From assembly GCA_946546945.1 (NCBI GenBank), contig CAMNOU010000006.1, positions 62,001 through 126,000 of the forward strand: DNA of 64,000 bases, given 5' to 3'. Source of the DNA: an uncultured Lachnospiraceae bacterium. Its GTDB lineage: Bacteria; Bacillota; Clostridia; Lachnospirales; Lachnospiraceae. Both the position numbers and the translations under genes were made by a program. The notes under the pieces were generated by a model that was given only the letters and a program-made list of their open reading frames with translations, was not told where the DNA came from and searched no databases. This document shows, piece by piece, positions 24,741 to 35,636 of the stretch. How positions within the stretch are numbered: the first letter of the stretch is position 1; each line of letters opens with the position of its first letter.

Positions 24741-27700
24741 ATGTACGAAAAAGTTTCAACGAATATGAATTTCGTTGAGCGTGAAAAAAAGGTAGAAGCT
24801 TTCTGGCGTGAAAATGATATTTTCCGTAAAAGCATGGAAAACCGGAAAGACTGTGAGACTTATACATTCTATGACGGCCCGCCTACCGCAAACGGGAAAC
24901 CGCATATCGGTCATGTGCTGACCCGTGTTATCAAGGATATGATCCCGAGATACCAGACGATGAAAGGGAAGATGGTTCCCCGGAAGGCCGGATGGGATAC
25001 GCACGGTCTGCCCGTGGAGCTCGAGGTTGAGAAACTGCTGGGCTTAAACGGAAAAGAGCAGATTGAAGAATACGGCATGGAGCCCTTCATTAAAAAATGT
25101 AAGGAATCTGTGTGGAAATATAAAGGAATGTGGGAGGATTTTTCCGGAACAGTTGGCTACTGGGCCGATATGGACAATCCTTATGTAACTTACGATGACG
25201 ATTATATCGAATCGGAATGGTGGGCGCTGAATGGGATCTGGAAAAAGGGACTCCTATACAAGGGATTCAAAATTGTTCCCTATTGCCCGCGCTGCGGCAC
25301 GCCTCTGTCCACGGCGGAGGTTTCACAGGGCTATAAGACGGTCAAAGAGCGTTCTGCCATCGTCCGGTTTAAGGCTGCCGGGGAAGACGCGTACTTCCTG
25401 GCATGGACGACCACGCCCTGGACACTTCCCAGCAACGTTGCTCTCTGCGTGAATCCGGAAGAAGCCTATGTGAAGGTGAAATGCGCGGACGGATATACCT
25501 ATTATATGGCGCAGGCGCTTCTGGATCAGGTCCTCGGAAAGTTTGCCGATGAGGAGGAAGGCCGCAAGGCTTATGAAGTTCTGGAGACCTATACAGGAAA
25601 GGATCTGGAATACAAAGCATATGAGCCTTTGTTCCCCTGGGCAGCGGAAGTGGCTGACAAGCAGAATAAAAAAGGCTTTTTCATCACCTGTGATACCTAT
25701 GTAACCATGTCCGACGGTACCGGTATTGTTCATATCGCTCCTGCGTTCGGTGAAGACGATGCCAGTGTCGGACGCAAATATGATCTTCCCTTTGTGCAGT
25801 TCGTAGACGGCAAGGGCGAGATGACGAAAGAAACGGCTTACGCGGGCGTATTTGTGAAAAAAGCAGATCCCATGATCATTCGCGATCTGGAGGAGCAGGG
25901 CAAACTTTTTGATGCTCCTAAATTTGAACATGAATACCCGCACTGCTGGCGCTGTGATACGCCGCTGATCTACTATGCGAGAGAATCGTGGTATATCCGG
26001 GAAACAGCGGTCAGGGATGATCTCATCCGCAACAACAACACCGTCAACTGGATCCCGGAGTCCATCGGCAAAGGAAGATTCGGAAACTGGCTGGAGAATA
26101 TCCAGGACTGGGCGATTTCCCGCAACCGCTACTGGGGAACTCCTTTAAATATCTGGGAGTGTGAATGCGGACATCAGGAATCGATCGGAAGCCGGGCCGA
26201 GCTGGCAGAAAAGAGCGGCAATCCGAAGGCGGCAGAGGTTGAGCTGCATCGTCCGTATATTGATGAAGTTACGATCAAGTGCCCGTGCTGCGGCAAGGAT
26301 ATGCACCGTGTACCGGAGGTGATTGACTGCTGGTTCGATTCCGGAGCAATGCCGTTTGCGCAGCATCATTATCCGTTCGAAAACAGGGAAGTATTTGAAA
26401 AACAGTTCCCCGCGCAGTTTATCTCCGAGGCAGTCGATCAGACGAGAGGATGGTTCCACTCTCTGATGGCGGAATCAACACTGCTGTTCAACCGCGCGCC
26501 CTATGAGAATGTAATCGTGCTGGGACATGTCCAGGATGAGAATGGGCAGAAGATGAGCAAATCCAAGGGAAATGCCGTTGATCCGTTTGAGGCGCTGGAA
26601 ACGTATGGCGCGGACGCGATCCGCTGGTATTTCTATATCAATTCCGCACCGTGGCTTCCGAACCGGTTCCATGGAAAAGCGGTTCAGGAGGGACAGCGCA
26701 AATTCATGGGCACCCTCTGGAATACGTATGCATTTTTCGTGCTGTATGCGAATATAGACGAGTTTGACGCCACACAATACAAGCTGGAGTATGAGAAGCT
26801 GTCTGTCATGGATAAGTGGCTCCTGTCCAGACTGAATTCGGTTGTAAAGGCCGTAGATTATGATCTGGGCAATTACCGCATCCCGGAAGCAGCCAGACAG
26901 CTGCAGGAGTTCGTGGATGATATGAGCAACTGGTATGTCCGCCGCGGGCGTGAACGCTACTGGGCAAAGGGAATGGAGCAGGATAAGATCAATGCCTATA
27001 TGACCCTTTACACGGCCCTGGTAACGATCAGCAAGACGGCTGCTCCCATGGTTCCTTTCATGACAGAGGATATCTACCGCAATCTGGTCTGCAGCATCGA
27101 TAAAGACGCGCCGCAGAGCATTCATCTGTGCGATTTTCCGCAGGCAGATGAGAGCATGATCGATCCGGATCTCGAGAAAAACATGGATGAGGTCCTCAAG
27201 ATCGTTGTTCTCGGACGCGCAGCCAGAAATTCGGCAAATATCAAGAACCGTCAGCCGATCAGAGAAATGCTGGTTTCCGCGCAGAAGGAGCTTCCGGAGT
27301 ATTTCACAAATATCATCGAAGAGGAACTGAATGTCAAGAAAGTAACCTTCTGTGAGGATGTAAGTGAATATACCAGCTATGAGTTCAAGCCGCAGTTAAG
27401 AACGGTCGGACCGAAGTACGGAAAATTCCTTGGAAAGATCAAAGAGGCACTGGCGAACATCGACGGCGCGGCTGCATATGCCGAGCTGAAGAAGAACGGA
27501 TCGATCACGCTTTCGGAAGTGAGCGAAGAGATTGTGCTGACCGAAGAGGATCTGCTGATCTCTGTCGCGCAGACAGAAGGATACGCGATCGAAAGCGGCA
27601 ATGACATTACCGTTGTTCTTGACACGCATCTGACCCCGGAACTGATCGAGGAAGGTCTGGTACGTGAAATCATAAGCAAGGTGCAGACCATGCGCAAGGA

Positions 27701-27914
27701 GGCCGGATTCGAAGTGATGGATCATATCCGGATCACCTATCAGGCGGACGAAGAGATCCGCGGGATCTTTGATACGCATGAAGCGGAGATCCGAAAGGAT
27801 GTTCTTGCGGAATGTATCGTACCGGAACAGCCGGAGGGCTATCAGAAGAACTGGAATATCAACGGACATAAAGTGGAGTTAGGAGTGGAAAAATATGCAG
27901 AATATTCTATTTGA
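24741..27914 (+). CDS. ileS: Isoleucyl-tRNA synthetase
   Basis: A 1057-residue class Ia synthetase. The HIGH motif is in PTANGKPHIGHVL near residue 55, the CP1 editing domain contains WTTTPWTLPSNVAL, and the KMSKS motif is in NGQKMSKSKGNAVDPFE near residue 600. Its length and the RVPEVIDCWFDSGAMPFAQ signature fit the eukaryote-like IleS type found in many Clostridia. The ATG at 24741 follows AAAGGAG. Expression is governed by the T-box leader upstream. The 3' end overlaps glgP by 20 bases. Confidence 0.97.
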   Translation: MYEKVSTNMNFVEREKKVEAFWRENDIFRKSMENRKDCETYTFYDGPPTANGKPHIGHVLTRVIKDMIPRYQTMKGKMVPRKAGWDTHGLPVELEVEKLLGLNGKEQIEEYGMEPFIKKCKESVWKYKGMWEDFSGTVGYWADMDNPYVTYDDDYIESEWWALNGIWKKGLLYKGFKIVPYCPRCGTPLSTAEVSQGYKTVKERSAIVRFKAAGEDAYFLAWTTTPWTLPSNVALCVNPEEAYVKVKCADGYTYYMAQALLDQVLGKFADEEEGRKAYEVLETYTGKDLEYKAYEPLFPWAAEVADKQNKKGFFITCDTYVTMSDGTGIVHIAPAFGEDDASVGRKYDLPFVQFVDGKGEMTKETAYAGVFVKKADPMIIRDLEEQGKLFDAPKFEHEYPHCWRCDTPLIYYARESWYIRETAVRDDLIRNNNTVNWIPESIGKGRFGNWLENIQDWAISRNRYWGTPLNIWECECGHQESIGSRAELAEKSGNPKAAEVELHRPYIDEVTIKCPCCGKDMHRVPEVIDCWFDSGAMPFAQHHYPFENREVFEKQFPAQFISEAVDQTRGWFHSLMAESTLLFNRAPYENVIVLGHVQDENGQKMSKSKGNAVDPFEALETYGADAIRWYFYINSAPWLPNRFHGKAVQEGQRKFMGTLWNTYAFFVLYANIDEFDATQYKLEYEKLSVMDKWLLSRLNSVVKAVDYDLGNYRIPEAARQLQEFVDDMSNWYVRRGRERYWAKGMEQDKINAYMTLYTALVTISKTAAPMVPFMTEDIYRNLVCSIDKDAPQSIHLCDFPQADESMIDPDLEKNMDEVLKIVVLGRAARNSANIKNRQPIREMLVSAQKELPEYFTNIIEEELNVKKVTFCEDVSEYTSYEFKPQLRTVGPKYGKFLGKIKEALANIDGAAAYAELKKNGSITLSEVSEEIVLTEEDLLISVAQTEGYAIESGNDITVVLDTHLTPELIEEGLVREIISKVQTMRKEAGFEVMDHIRITYQADEEIRGIFDTHEAEIRKDVLAECIVPEQPEGYQKNWNINGHKVELGVEKYAEYSI

Positions 27915-30363
27915 TAAAGAAGCGTTCAAAAACAGTGTGAAGAATTATGTCAGGACACTGTACCGGAAAAAATTATCCGAGGCAACAGAGCAGGAAGTGT
28001 ACCAGGCAGTTTCGTACACCGTGAAGGATGTGATTATCGATCAGTGGCTTGCGACGCAGCACACCTTCGACAAAGAGGATCCGAAAATGGTCTACTATAT
28101 GTCCATGGAATTCCTGATGGGACGCGCGCTGGGCAACGACCTGATCAGCCTGACTGCCTACAGCCAGGTGAAAGAGGCGTTATCGGAGCTGAATATCAAT
28201 CTGGATATGATTGAAGATCAGGAGCCGGATCCGGCGCTCGGAAACGGTGGTCTGGGACGTCTCGCCGCCTGTTTTATGGACTCGCTGGCAACGCTCGGCT
28301 ATGCGGCCTACGGATGCGGGATCCGTTACCGCTATGGTATGTTCAAGCAGAAAATCGAGAACGGCTATCAGGTAGAGAAGCCGGATAACTGGCTGAAAAA
28401 CGGCTATCCTTTTGAACTGCGCAGACCCGAGCACACATTTACGGTGAAATTCGGCGGCTATATCCGTTCAGAGGCACTGGGCAACGGAAATACCAGATTT
28501 ATTCAGGAAAATTATCAGGAAGTCAGAGCAGTCCCTTATGATCTGCCCATCGTTGGTTACAATAACAATGTAGTCAACACCCTGATGATCTGGGATGCGG
28601 AGCCTGTCAATGAGTTCCAGCTGGATTCCTTTGACAAAGGGGATTACCGCAAGGCTGTGGAGCAGGAAAATCTGGCCCGCAATCTTGTAGAAGTGCTTTA
28701 TCCGAATGATAATCATATCCAGGGAAAAGAGCTGCGCCTGAAACAGCAGTATTTCTTTGTATCTGCATCGGTACAGCGCGCGGTTGCCCGGTATAAAAAA
28801 TATCACCCGGACATCCGGAAACTTTATGAAAAAGTCGTGATCCAGATGAATGATACACATCCGACCGTTGCGGTTGCCGAGCTGATGCGTATCCTGATGG
28901 ATGAGGAAGGACTCGGATGGGATGAAGCATGGGAAGTAACTACGAAAACCTGTGCGTACACAAACCACACGATCATGGCGGAGGCGCTTGAGAAGTGGCC
29001 GATCGAGATTTTCTCCCGCCTGCTTCCCCGTATCTATCAGATTGTGGAAGAGATCAACCGGAGATTCCTGCTTGAGATCGAAAAGCATTTTCCCGGAGAC
29101 TATGCACGCCGTGACCGGATGGCGATCATCCACAACGGTCAGGTCAAGATGGCACACCTTGCGATCGCGGCCGGCTTTTCGGTCAATGGGGTAGCCAGAC
29201 TCCATACGGAAATCCTGAAGAATCAGGAACTGAAGGACTTTTACGAGCTCTTCCCTGAAAAATTCAACAACAAAACCAACGGAATCACACAGCGCCGCTT
29301 CCTTTATCACGGAAATCCGCTGCTTGCCGAGTGGGTGACCGATAAGATCGGAGACGGCTGGGTGACCGACTTAAGCGAGATGAAGAAGCTGGAAGTCTAT
29401 GCGAATGATACAAAGGCACAGCAGGAGTTCATGAACATCAAATATAAGAACAAGCTGCGTCTCGCCAAATATATCCATGATCATAACGGCATTGATGTGG
29501 ATCCGAGATCCATCTTTGATGTGCAGGTCAAACGTCTGCATGAGTATAAGCGTCAGCTGATGAATATCCTTCATGTTATGTACCTGTACAATAAGATCAA
29601 GGAACATCCGGAGATGGAGTTCTATCCGAGGACATTTATTTTCGGCGCAAAGGCAGCAGCCGGATATGAGATTGCCAAAATGACGATCAAGCTGATCAAT
29701 TCCGTAGCCGATGTGATCAATAATGACAAGAGCATCAACGGAAAGCTGAAAGTAGTCTTTATCGAGGATTACAAAGTATCTAATGCCGAGTGGATCTTTG
29801 CGGCAGCGGATGTATCAGAGCAGATCTCCACAGCCAGCAAGGAAGCTTCCGGAACAGGAAATATGAAGTTCATGCTGAACGGAGCGGTAACCATCGGCAC
29901 CATGGACGGCGCGAACGTTGAGATGGCGGAAGAGCTTGGAGAGGAAAACATGTTTATCTTCGGTATGAGCTCGGATGAAGTAATCGCGCACGAAAAGAAC
30001 GGGGATTACAACCCGATGGATATTTTCAATGAGGATCAGGATATCAGACAGGTCCTGATGCAGCTGATCAACGGCTTTTACTCACCGGATGATACAGAGA
30101 GATTCCGCAAACTTTATAATTCCCTCCTGAACAGAGAGAACACACAGCGTGCGGACACCTACTTCTGCCTGAAGGATTTCCGTTCCTATGCGGATGCACA
30201 TGAGCGTGTGGAGAAAGCATATAAGGATGAGGCCGGCTGGGCGAAGATGGCGATGCTGCAGGTGGCGCGTGTCGGAAAATTCTCTTCTGACAGAACTATT
30301 CAGGAATATGTGGATGATATCTGGAAACTGGATAAAATCAAAGTTGAACTGGAAGAAGAATAA
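27895..30363 (+). CDS. glgP: Glycogen/starch/alpha-glucan phosphorylase
   Basis: An 822-residue GT35 phosphorylase that releases glucose-1-phosphate from alpha-1,4-glucan. The pyridoxal phosphate lysine is in EASGTGNMKFMLNG near residue 655, and other signatures are EDQEPDPALGNGGLGRLAACF and VIQMNDTHPT. The ATG lies 20 bases inside ileS with a GGAGTGG site in the ileS coding region, so it may be translationally coupled and subject to the same T-box control. A terminator follows the stop. Confidence 0.96.
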   Translation: MQNILFDKEAFKNSVKNYVRTLYRKKLSEATEQEVYQAVSYTVKDVIIDQWLATQHTFDKEDPKMVYYMSMEFLMGRALGNDLISLTAYSQVKEALSELNINLDMIEDQEPDPALGNGGLGRLAACFMDSLATLGYAAYGCGIRYRYGMFKQKIENGYQVEKPDNWLKNGYPFELRRPEHTFTVKFGGYIRSEALGNGNTRFIQENYQEVRAVPYDLPIVGYNNNVVNTLMIWDAEPVNEFQLDSFDKGDYRKAVEQENLARNLVEVLYPNDNHIQGKELRLKQQYFFVSASVQRAVARYKKYHPDIRKLYEKVVIQMNDTHPTVAVAELMRILMDEEGLGWDEAWEVTTKTCAYTNHTIMAEALEKWPIEIFSRLLPRIYQIVEEINRRFLLEIEKHFPGDYARRDRMAIIHNGQVKMAHLAIAAGFSVNGVARLHTEILKNQELKDFYELFPEKFNNKTNGITQRRFLYHGNPLLAEWVTDKIGDGWVTDLSEMKKLEVYANDTKAQQEFMNIKYKNKLRLAKYIHDHNGIDVDPRSIFDVQVKRLHEYKRQLMNILHVMYLYNKIKEHPEMEFYPRTFIFGAKAAAGYEIAKMTIKLINSVADVINNDKSINGKLKVVFIEDYKVSNAEWIFAAADVSEQISTASKEASGTGNMKFMLNGAVTIGTMDGANVEMAEELGEENMFIFGMSSDEVIAHEKNGDYNPMDIFNEDQDIRQVLMQLINGFYSPDDTERFRKLYNSLLNRENTQRADTYFCLKDFRSYADAHERVEKAYKDEAGWAKMAMLQVARVGKFSSDRTIQEYVDDIWKLDKIKVELEEE

Positions 30364-30391
30364 AATAATGCGGGGATTCCCGCGAACATAA

Positions 30392-30428
30392 AAAGACGGC
30401 AGAGAACGGATGGCTCTCTGCCGTCTTT
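30392..30428. terminator. Bidirectional terminator between glgP and the CPBP protease
   Basis: Perfect 14-bp stem AAAGACGGCAGAGA / TCTCTGCCGTCTTT around a nine-base loop, with A and T runs on the two sides; the flanking genes converge. Confidence 0.9.
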
Positions 30429-30463
30429 ATTCGGATTCGTTTTTTTTAGGATTGCCGCCCGGA

Positions 30464-31366
30464 TCAGTCCATCGGGGAGTGCTGCCGGAAACGGTCATCG
30501 TCCTCTTCCGGTGTTCTGGGACGCCGTGTTTTTACCGGACGGAAATCGGTGTAGAACAGCCATACTGCGAAGATGGTCAGCGCGACACCTGCTCCGGTGG
30601 CCAGATAAAGATTCAGGCCGACAGTGAAATCAATCAGATCGGAATATAAGGTTCCGATGACGTTGAAAATAATATGCGCGGGGATCGAGTACTTGATGCC
30701 CCTGCCTCTGTGGCAGACAAAGCCGAGGAACAGTCCCATCACAAAGGCGTAAATGCCCTGTACCATATTCATGTGCACGAGCCCGAACAGGAAAGCCTGC
30801 CAGATGTTCGCGAACCAGAACGGAAGGGCATAGCGCGCGTAGCGGAAGACCAGGCCCCGGAATACGATCTCCTCGACAATGGGGGCGAGGATGACAGAGT
30901 ACAGGATCAGAATCACCGAGGGCTCGGCATAGCCGGCCGTATCCAGCAGCTTCTCATAGGATTCCATCCATCCCGGCTGCAGGGAGGAGACGATCCGGAC
31001 GACCAGATTGGTCACGTACTGCAGGCCGAATCCCAAAAAGAAGATGGCAAGAACGGTATGGAAAGAGAACCCTGTCGGATAGTTCTTCTTCTTCCTTCCG
31101 GAAAACGGCATGACAAAAACACGCTGATACCAGAAGGTAAAAACGATCAGGGCAAGGATTCCGTAAATAAAATTGGACGTCTGTGTAAAGAATGTATCAG
31201 AAGAGGCAGCTACCGCAGCCTCCATTATGCCGGTGATGCCGCCGCCCAGTGAATCCATGTGCCGTATGATATATATGATCTCCATCGGGATCGTCGCAAT
31301 CAGTGTCAGAAGAAGGACGACCAGGAATGGAAGAATGCTTTTAAAAAAGGAACCGACCTTTTGCAT
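30464..31366 (-). CDS. CPBP family intramembrane glutamic endopeptidase
   Basis: A 300-residue polytopic membrane protein with eight or so hydrophobic segments and the three CPBP (Abi/CAAX-like) motifs: EEIVFRG, FLFGLVHMN and HIIFN, whose E, R, H and N form the active site. The C-terminal tail is acidic and hydrophilic (TPEEDDDRFRQHSPMD). GGAGGTTAT precedes the ATG. Bacterial members have been linked to bacteriocin immunity, prenyl-protein processing and signalling; the substrate here is unknown. It stands alone between convergent glgP and divergent dgt. Confidence 0.88.
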   Translation of the reverse strand: MQKVGSFFKSILPFLVVLLLTLIATIPMEIIYIIRHMDSLGGGITGIMEAAVAASSDTFFTQTSNFIYGILALIVFTFWYQRVFVMPFSGRKKKNYPTGFSFHTVLAIFFLGFGLQYVTNLVVRIVSSLQPGWMESYEKLLDTAGYAEPSVILILYSVILAPIVEEIVFRGLVFRYARYALPFWFANIWQAFLFGLVHMNMVQGIYAFVMGLFLGFVCHRGRGIKYSIPAHIIFNVIGTLYSDLIDFTVGLNLYLATGAGVALTIFAVWLFYTDFRPVKTRRPRTPEEDDDRFRQHSPMD

Positions 31367-31408
31367 GATAACCTCCGTAATACCAAAAGAATTCCGTCAA
31401 GTACCCTT

Positions 31409-31437
31409 ATTTTAGTTGTATTTTTGATGTTTGTCTA
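31409..31437 (-). promoter_or_regulatory. Possible sigma-A promoter of the CPBP protease gene
   Basis: On the minus strand: -35 TAGACA, 17-base spacer, -10 TAAAAT, about 45 bases before the start. The region is A/T-rich, so chance matches are possible. Confidence 0.4.
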
Positions 31438-31545
31438 CATTTTTTCACAAATCTTAATAACTAAAAAAGGATATCTGCGGTTTTTGCAGAAATAATAATA
31501 TAGAAGTTCCTTTTAGTATGTCTTTTTATTCGAAAGGATTCGGCT

Positions 31546-32553
31546 ATGACCATTCGAGAACAGCTGGAATTGCGGGAAAGAGAATATTTAAGCCCGTTTG
31601 CCGCTTTGAGCGAGAACTCAAGGGGCAGAGAGATCCCGGAACCGGAGTGTGATATCCGTCCGGTTTTTCAAAGAGACCGGGATCGGATCCTGCACTGCAA
31701 ATCTTTTCGCAGACTGAAGCATAAGACACAGGTATTTTTGTCTCCGATGGGGGATCACTACCGGACCCGGCTGACCCATGTCCTGGAAGTTTCCCAGAAT
31801 GCCCGCACGATCGCGAAGGCTCTCCGCCTGAACGAAGAGCTGGTGGAAGCGATTGCGCTCGGACATGATCTGGGACACACGCCGTTCGGACATGCCGGGG
31901 AGAGGGTGATGAACCGGATGTGTGCGGACGGATTCAGCCACAATGTGCAGGGCGTCCGTATTGTAGAAAAACTGGAAAAGGACGGTACAGGACTGAATCT
32001 GACCTGGGAAGTCCGTGACGGGATCCTGAATCATAAGACCAGCGGAAACCCCGCGACACTGGAGGGGAAGATCGTGCGTCTGTCTGACAAGATCGCCTAT
32101 ATCAATCATGATATTGATGATGCGATCCGGGCCCATGTGCTGCGGGAAGAGGACATCCCCGAGGAGTACAGAAAGATACTCGGTTATTCGACCAGGGAGC
32201 GGCTGAATACGCTGATCCATGACATTATCCGAAACAGCGAGCATCAGAACGCGATCCGCATGTCGGACGAGATCGGCGGGGCCATGCATGATCTGAGGAC
32301 CTTTATGTTTCAGAATGTCTATACGAACCCGGTGGCAAAGGGGGAGGAGAAAAAGGCGGAAGAGATGCTGGAGCGTCTTTTTGAATACTATCTGGAGCAC
32401 CTCGAACTGCTTCCGCAGATGAATCTGCGCATGCTGGAGGAGGGAGAAGCCCCGGACAGAGTGGTATGTGACTATATCGCGGGTATGACAGATCCATATG
32501 CCGTGGCAAAATATAACGAATATTTCCTGCCGAAACAATGGCAGGTCTACTAA
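31546..32553 (+). CDS. dgt: Deoxyguanosinetriphosphate triphosphohydrolase-like protein
   Basis: A 335-residue HD-domain dNTPase. The HD motifs are in THVLEVSQNARTIAKAL and GHDLGHTPFGHAGE, and the active-site neighbourhood continues with LNHKTSGNP and LSDKIAYINHDIDDAI. Length and sequence fit the short Firmicute/Thermus type rather than the long enterobacterial Dgt. It is followed after 18 bases by dnaG, the order seen in many Clostridia (dgt-dnaG-rpoD). Confidence 0.94.
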   Translation: MTIREQLELREREYLSPFAALSENSRGREIPEPECDIRPVFQRDRDRILHCKSFRRLKHKTQVFLSPMGDHYRTRLTHVLEVSQNARTIAKALRLNEELVEAIALGHDLGHTPFGHAGERVMNRMCADGFSHNVQGVRIVEKLEKDGTGLNLTWEVRDGILNHKTSGNPATLEGKIVRLSDKIAYINHDIDDAIRAHVLREEDIPEEYRKILGYSTRERLNTLIHDIIRNSEHQNAIRMSDEIGGAMHDLRTFMFQNVYTNPVAKGEEKKAEEMLERLFEYYLEHLELLPQMNLRMLEEGEAPDRVVCDYIAGMTDPYAVAKYNEYFLPKQWQVY

Positions 32554-32571
32554 ATCAGAACAGGAGAGAAC

Positions 32572-34353
32572 ATGGCTTTTTATTCAGAGGAACTGATTGA
32601 GGAAGTCCGCTCGCGCAATGATATCGTGGATGTGATCTCCGGCTATGTGCGTCTGCAGAAAAAAGGGAATACCTATTTCGGACTATGCCCTTTTCATAAT
32701 GAGAAGACTCCTTCCTTTTCGGTCTCCGGAGCAAAACAGATGTATTACTGCTTTGGCTGCGGCGCAGGGGGGAATGTCCTTACCTTTGTGATGCAGTATG
32801 AGAATTTCACGTTCCAGGAAGCGATGCAGTCTCTGGCAGACCGCGCCGGCATTGAACTTCCCAAACAGGAAATGAATGCCGCGCAGAGGCAGAGGGCGGA
32901 TAAGCGGGCAAAGCTTCTTGAGATCAATAAAGAAGCGGCGAAATATTATTATCATCTGCTTCGAAGTCCGCGGGGAAAGCGCGCGCTGGAGTACTTTCAG
33001 AAGCGGGAACTGACGCCGGAGACGATCCGGCATTTCGGGCTGGGGTATTCGGATAAGTACAGTAATGATCTGTACCGGTATCTGAAGGAAAAAGGTTATC
33101 CGGACGAGCTTCTGAAAGAGAGCGGACTGGTAACGATCGATGAGAAACGGGGCGGTTATGACAAGTTCTGGAACCGGGCCATGTTTCCGATCATGGATGC
33201 GAATAACCGGGTGATCGGATTCGGCGGCCGGGTGATGGGCGAGGGCGAGCCGAAGTACCTGAATTCCCCCGAAACAATGATTTTTGATAAGAGCAGAAAT
33301 CTGTACGGGCTGAATTTTGCGAGAGCATCGAAGCGGCCGGGCATTCTGCTCTGTGAAGGATATATGGATGTCATTGCGCTGCATCAGGCGGGATTTGACA
33401 ATGCTGTCGCATCCCTCGGGACTGCGTTTACGATCGGACATGCAAACCTTCTGAAGCGCTATACGGAAGAGGTCTTTCTGACCTTTGACAGTGACGGCGC
33501 AGGACTGAGAGCGGCGCTGCGGGCGCTTCCGATCCTTAAGGAAGCCGGACTGACGGCCAAAGTGATCGACATGAGACCGCACAAGGATCCGGATGAATTC
33601 ATAAAGGCGCTCGGACCGGAGGAATATCAGAAGCGGATCGATTCCGCCGAGAACAGCTTTCTGTTTGAAATACGGATGCTGCAGAGAGATTATGACCTGA
33701 ATGATCCGGAGAGCAAGACAGCATTCTTCCGGCAGGTCGCGGAACGCATCCTCCAGTTTGAAGAAGTGCTGGAAAGGGAAAACTATATTGAGGCTGTCGC
33801 AAGACAGTATCAGATCGGATTTGAGCAGCTGCGTTCCATGGTGAACAGACAGGGAGCCAGAGGCGGCATCGCGAGGGAGAAGAAGCCTCTGAAAACCGGT
33901 ATCCATGAGAACAGGAAAAAAGAAGACGGCATGAAAAAGTCACAAAGGCTGATGCTGACCTGGCTGATCGAAAACCCGGCCCTTTTTGAGGATATCAGGG
34001 ATGTGATCGGCCCGGAGGATTTTACGGAAGATATTTATGCGGATGTGGCCAGACTTCTCTTTGAACAGTACAGGAACGGCGAAATCAATCCGGCCAGAAT
34101 CATCAGCATGTTCGATGATGAAGAAAAACAAAGGGAAGCAGCTGAGCTTTTCCATGCGAGAATTGAATCAGTGGACACAAAGCAGGATCGCGAAAAGGCA
34201 TTGAGGGAAACGATACTCAGAATCAGGCAGAACAGCCTTGATTACCATACAAAGCATCTGGACCCCACCGACATCGCCAGTCTTCAGAGAGTCGTTGAAG
34301 AACGGAAGAAACTCGCGGAGCTGGCGAAGAGGACGACTTTTACGCATATTTGA
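32572..34353 (+). CDS. dnaG: DNA primase
   Basis: A 593-residue primase. The N-terminal CHC2 zinc finger is visible ([11 protein letters not shown] then [11 protein letters not shown]), followed by the catalytic core and the TOPRIM domain with [16 protein letters not shown] and [10 protein letters not shown], and a C-terminal helicase-binding domain. It makes the RNA primers at the replication fork. The stop overlaps a TTG in the rpoD frame, and rpoD's own ATG lies 20 bases further on. Confidence 0.97.
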   Translation: MAFYSEELIEEVRSRNDIVDVISGYVRLQKKGNTYFGLCPFHNEKTPSFSVSGAKQMYYCFGCGAGGNVLTFVMQYENFTFQEAMQSLADRAGIELPKQEMNAAQRQRADKRAKLLEINKEAAKYYYHLLRSPRGKRALEYFQKRELTPETIRHFGLGYSDKYSNDLYRYLKEKGYPDELLKESGLVTIDEKRGGYDKFWNRAMFPIMDANNRVIGFGGRVMGEGEPKYLNSPETMIFDKSRNLYGLNFARASKRPGILLCEGYMDVIALHQAGFDNAVASLGTAFTIGHANLLKRYTEEVFLTFDSDGAGLRAALRALPILKEAGLTAKVIDMRPHKDPDEFIKALGPEEYQKRIDSAENSFLFEIRMLQRDYDLNDPESKTAFFRQVAERILQFEEVLERENYIEAVARQYQIGFEQLRSMVNRQGARGGIAREKKPLKTGIHENRKKEDGMKKSQRLMLTWLIENPALFEDIRDVIGPEDFTEDIYADVARLLFEQYRNGEINPARIISMFDDEEKQREAAELFHARIESVDTKQDREKALRETILRIRQNSLDYHTKHLDPTDIASLQRVVEERKKLAELAKRTTFTHI

Positions 34354-34373
34354 TACATGAAAGGAAAAAGAAC

Positions 34374-35636
34374 ATGGCAGAAAAAAACGACCAGACAATC
34401 ATTGAAAACCAGGAGATCCACATGGAGCAGTTCAAAAAGAAGATGCAGGAGCTCCTTGATATCGCAAGAAAAAAGAAAAATATGCTGGAGTATCAGGAAA
34501 TCAGCGATAATTTCAAGGACTTCAATCTGAATTCCGAACAGATCGAGAATGTCCTTGAGTTCCTGGAGAATAATCATGTGGATGTGCTCCGCATCGCTGA
34601 CGATGATGACATCCTGATTGAAGAGGATATTGACACCGATACGGAGGCAGACGTGGATCTGGAGAAGATCGATCTCTCTGTGCCGGACGGCGTCAGTATT
34701 GAGGATCCGGTGCGGATGTATCTGAAAGAAATCGGAAAGGTCCCGCTGCTTACTGCGGAGGAAGAGATCAATCTTGCGCAGCATATGGAGGACGGGGCGT
34801 TAGCCGCTGAAAAAATCGAAATCTTAAATGGTCGTTTGCAGGAGGCTTCCGGGGAAGAAGCGGAGGAACTCAGAGAAGAGATAAAGGAACAGCAGAAAAT
34901 CGCGGATAAAGGCGCGGAGGCAAAGAAGAGTCTGGCCGAAGCCAATCTGCGTCTTGTCGTCAGTATTGCAAAGCGCTATGTTGGAAGGGGAATGCTCTTC
35001 CTTGATCTGATCCAGGAGGGCAATCTGGGACTGATTAAAGCGGTCGAGAAATTTGATTACAGAAAAGGCTATAAGTTCAGTACGTATGCGACCTGGTGGA
35101 TCCGCCAGGCAATCACGAGAGCGATTGCCGATCAGGCCCGCACGATCCGTATTCCGGTGCATATGGTAGAGACCATCAACAAACTGATCCGTGTCTCCAG
35201 ACAGCTCCTTCAGGAGCTGGGCCGTGAGCCGCTTCCGGAAGAGATCTCAGAGGAGATGAATATGCCGGTAGACCGCGTAAGAGAGATTCTGAAAATCTCG
35301 CAGGAACCGGTATCGCTGGAAACCCCGATCGGCGAGGAGGAGGACAGCCATCTTGGTGATTTTATTCAGGACGACAATGTACCGGTGCCGGCAGATGCTG
35401 CCGCATTCACCCTGCTGAAGGAGCAGCTGGTGGAGGTACTGGGGACCCTGACCGAACGGGAGCAGAAAGTACTCCGTCTGCGTTTCGGACTGGACGACGG
35501 CCGTGCGCGCACACTGGAAGAAGTCGGTAAGGAATTCAATGTCACCAGAGAGAGAATCCGTCAGATCGAGGCGAAAGCCCTGCGGAAGCTCCGCCATCCC
35601 AGCCGCAGCCGCAAGCTGAAGGATTATCTTGACTGA
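34374..35636 (+). CDS. rpoD: RNA polymerase primary sigma factor SigA/RpoD
   Basis: A 420-residue sigma-70. Region 1.1 is short; region 1.2 has [21 protein letters not shown], regions 2.1-2.4 include [40 protein letters not shown] and [17 protein letters not shown], and region 4.2 has [17 protein letters not shown]. The promoters described in this window all fit recognition by this sigma. The ATG at 34374 follows AAAGGAAAAAG. Its TGA shares a base with the next ATG. Confidence 0.98.
   Translation: MAEKNDQTIIENQEIHMEQFKKKMQELLDIARKKKNMLEYQEISDNFKDFNLNSEQIENVLEFLENNHVDVLRIADDDDILIEEDIDTDTEADVDLEKIDLSVPDGVSIEDPVRMYLKEIGKVPLLTAEEEINLAQHMEDGALAAEKIEILNGRLQEASGEEAEELREEIKEQQKIADKGAEAKKSLAEANLRLVVSIAKRYVGRGMLFLDLIQEGNLGLIKAVEKFDYRKGYKFSTYATWWIRQAITRAIADQARTIRIPVHMVETINKLIRVSRQLLQELGREPLPEEISEEMNMPVDRVREILKISQEPVSLETPIGEEEDSHLGDFIQDDNVPVPADAAAFTLLKEQLVEVLGTLTEREQKVLRLRFGLDDGRARTLEEVGKEFNVTRERIRQIEAKALRKLRHPSRSRKLKDYLD

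Noticed and set aside
34350-34373. An upstream TTG start for rpoD
   Set aside because: It overlaps the dnaG stop and the rpoD ribosome binding site; the ATG at 34374 is correctly spaced.
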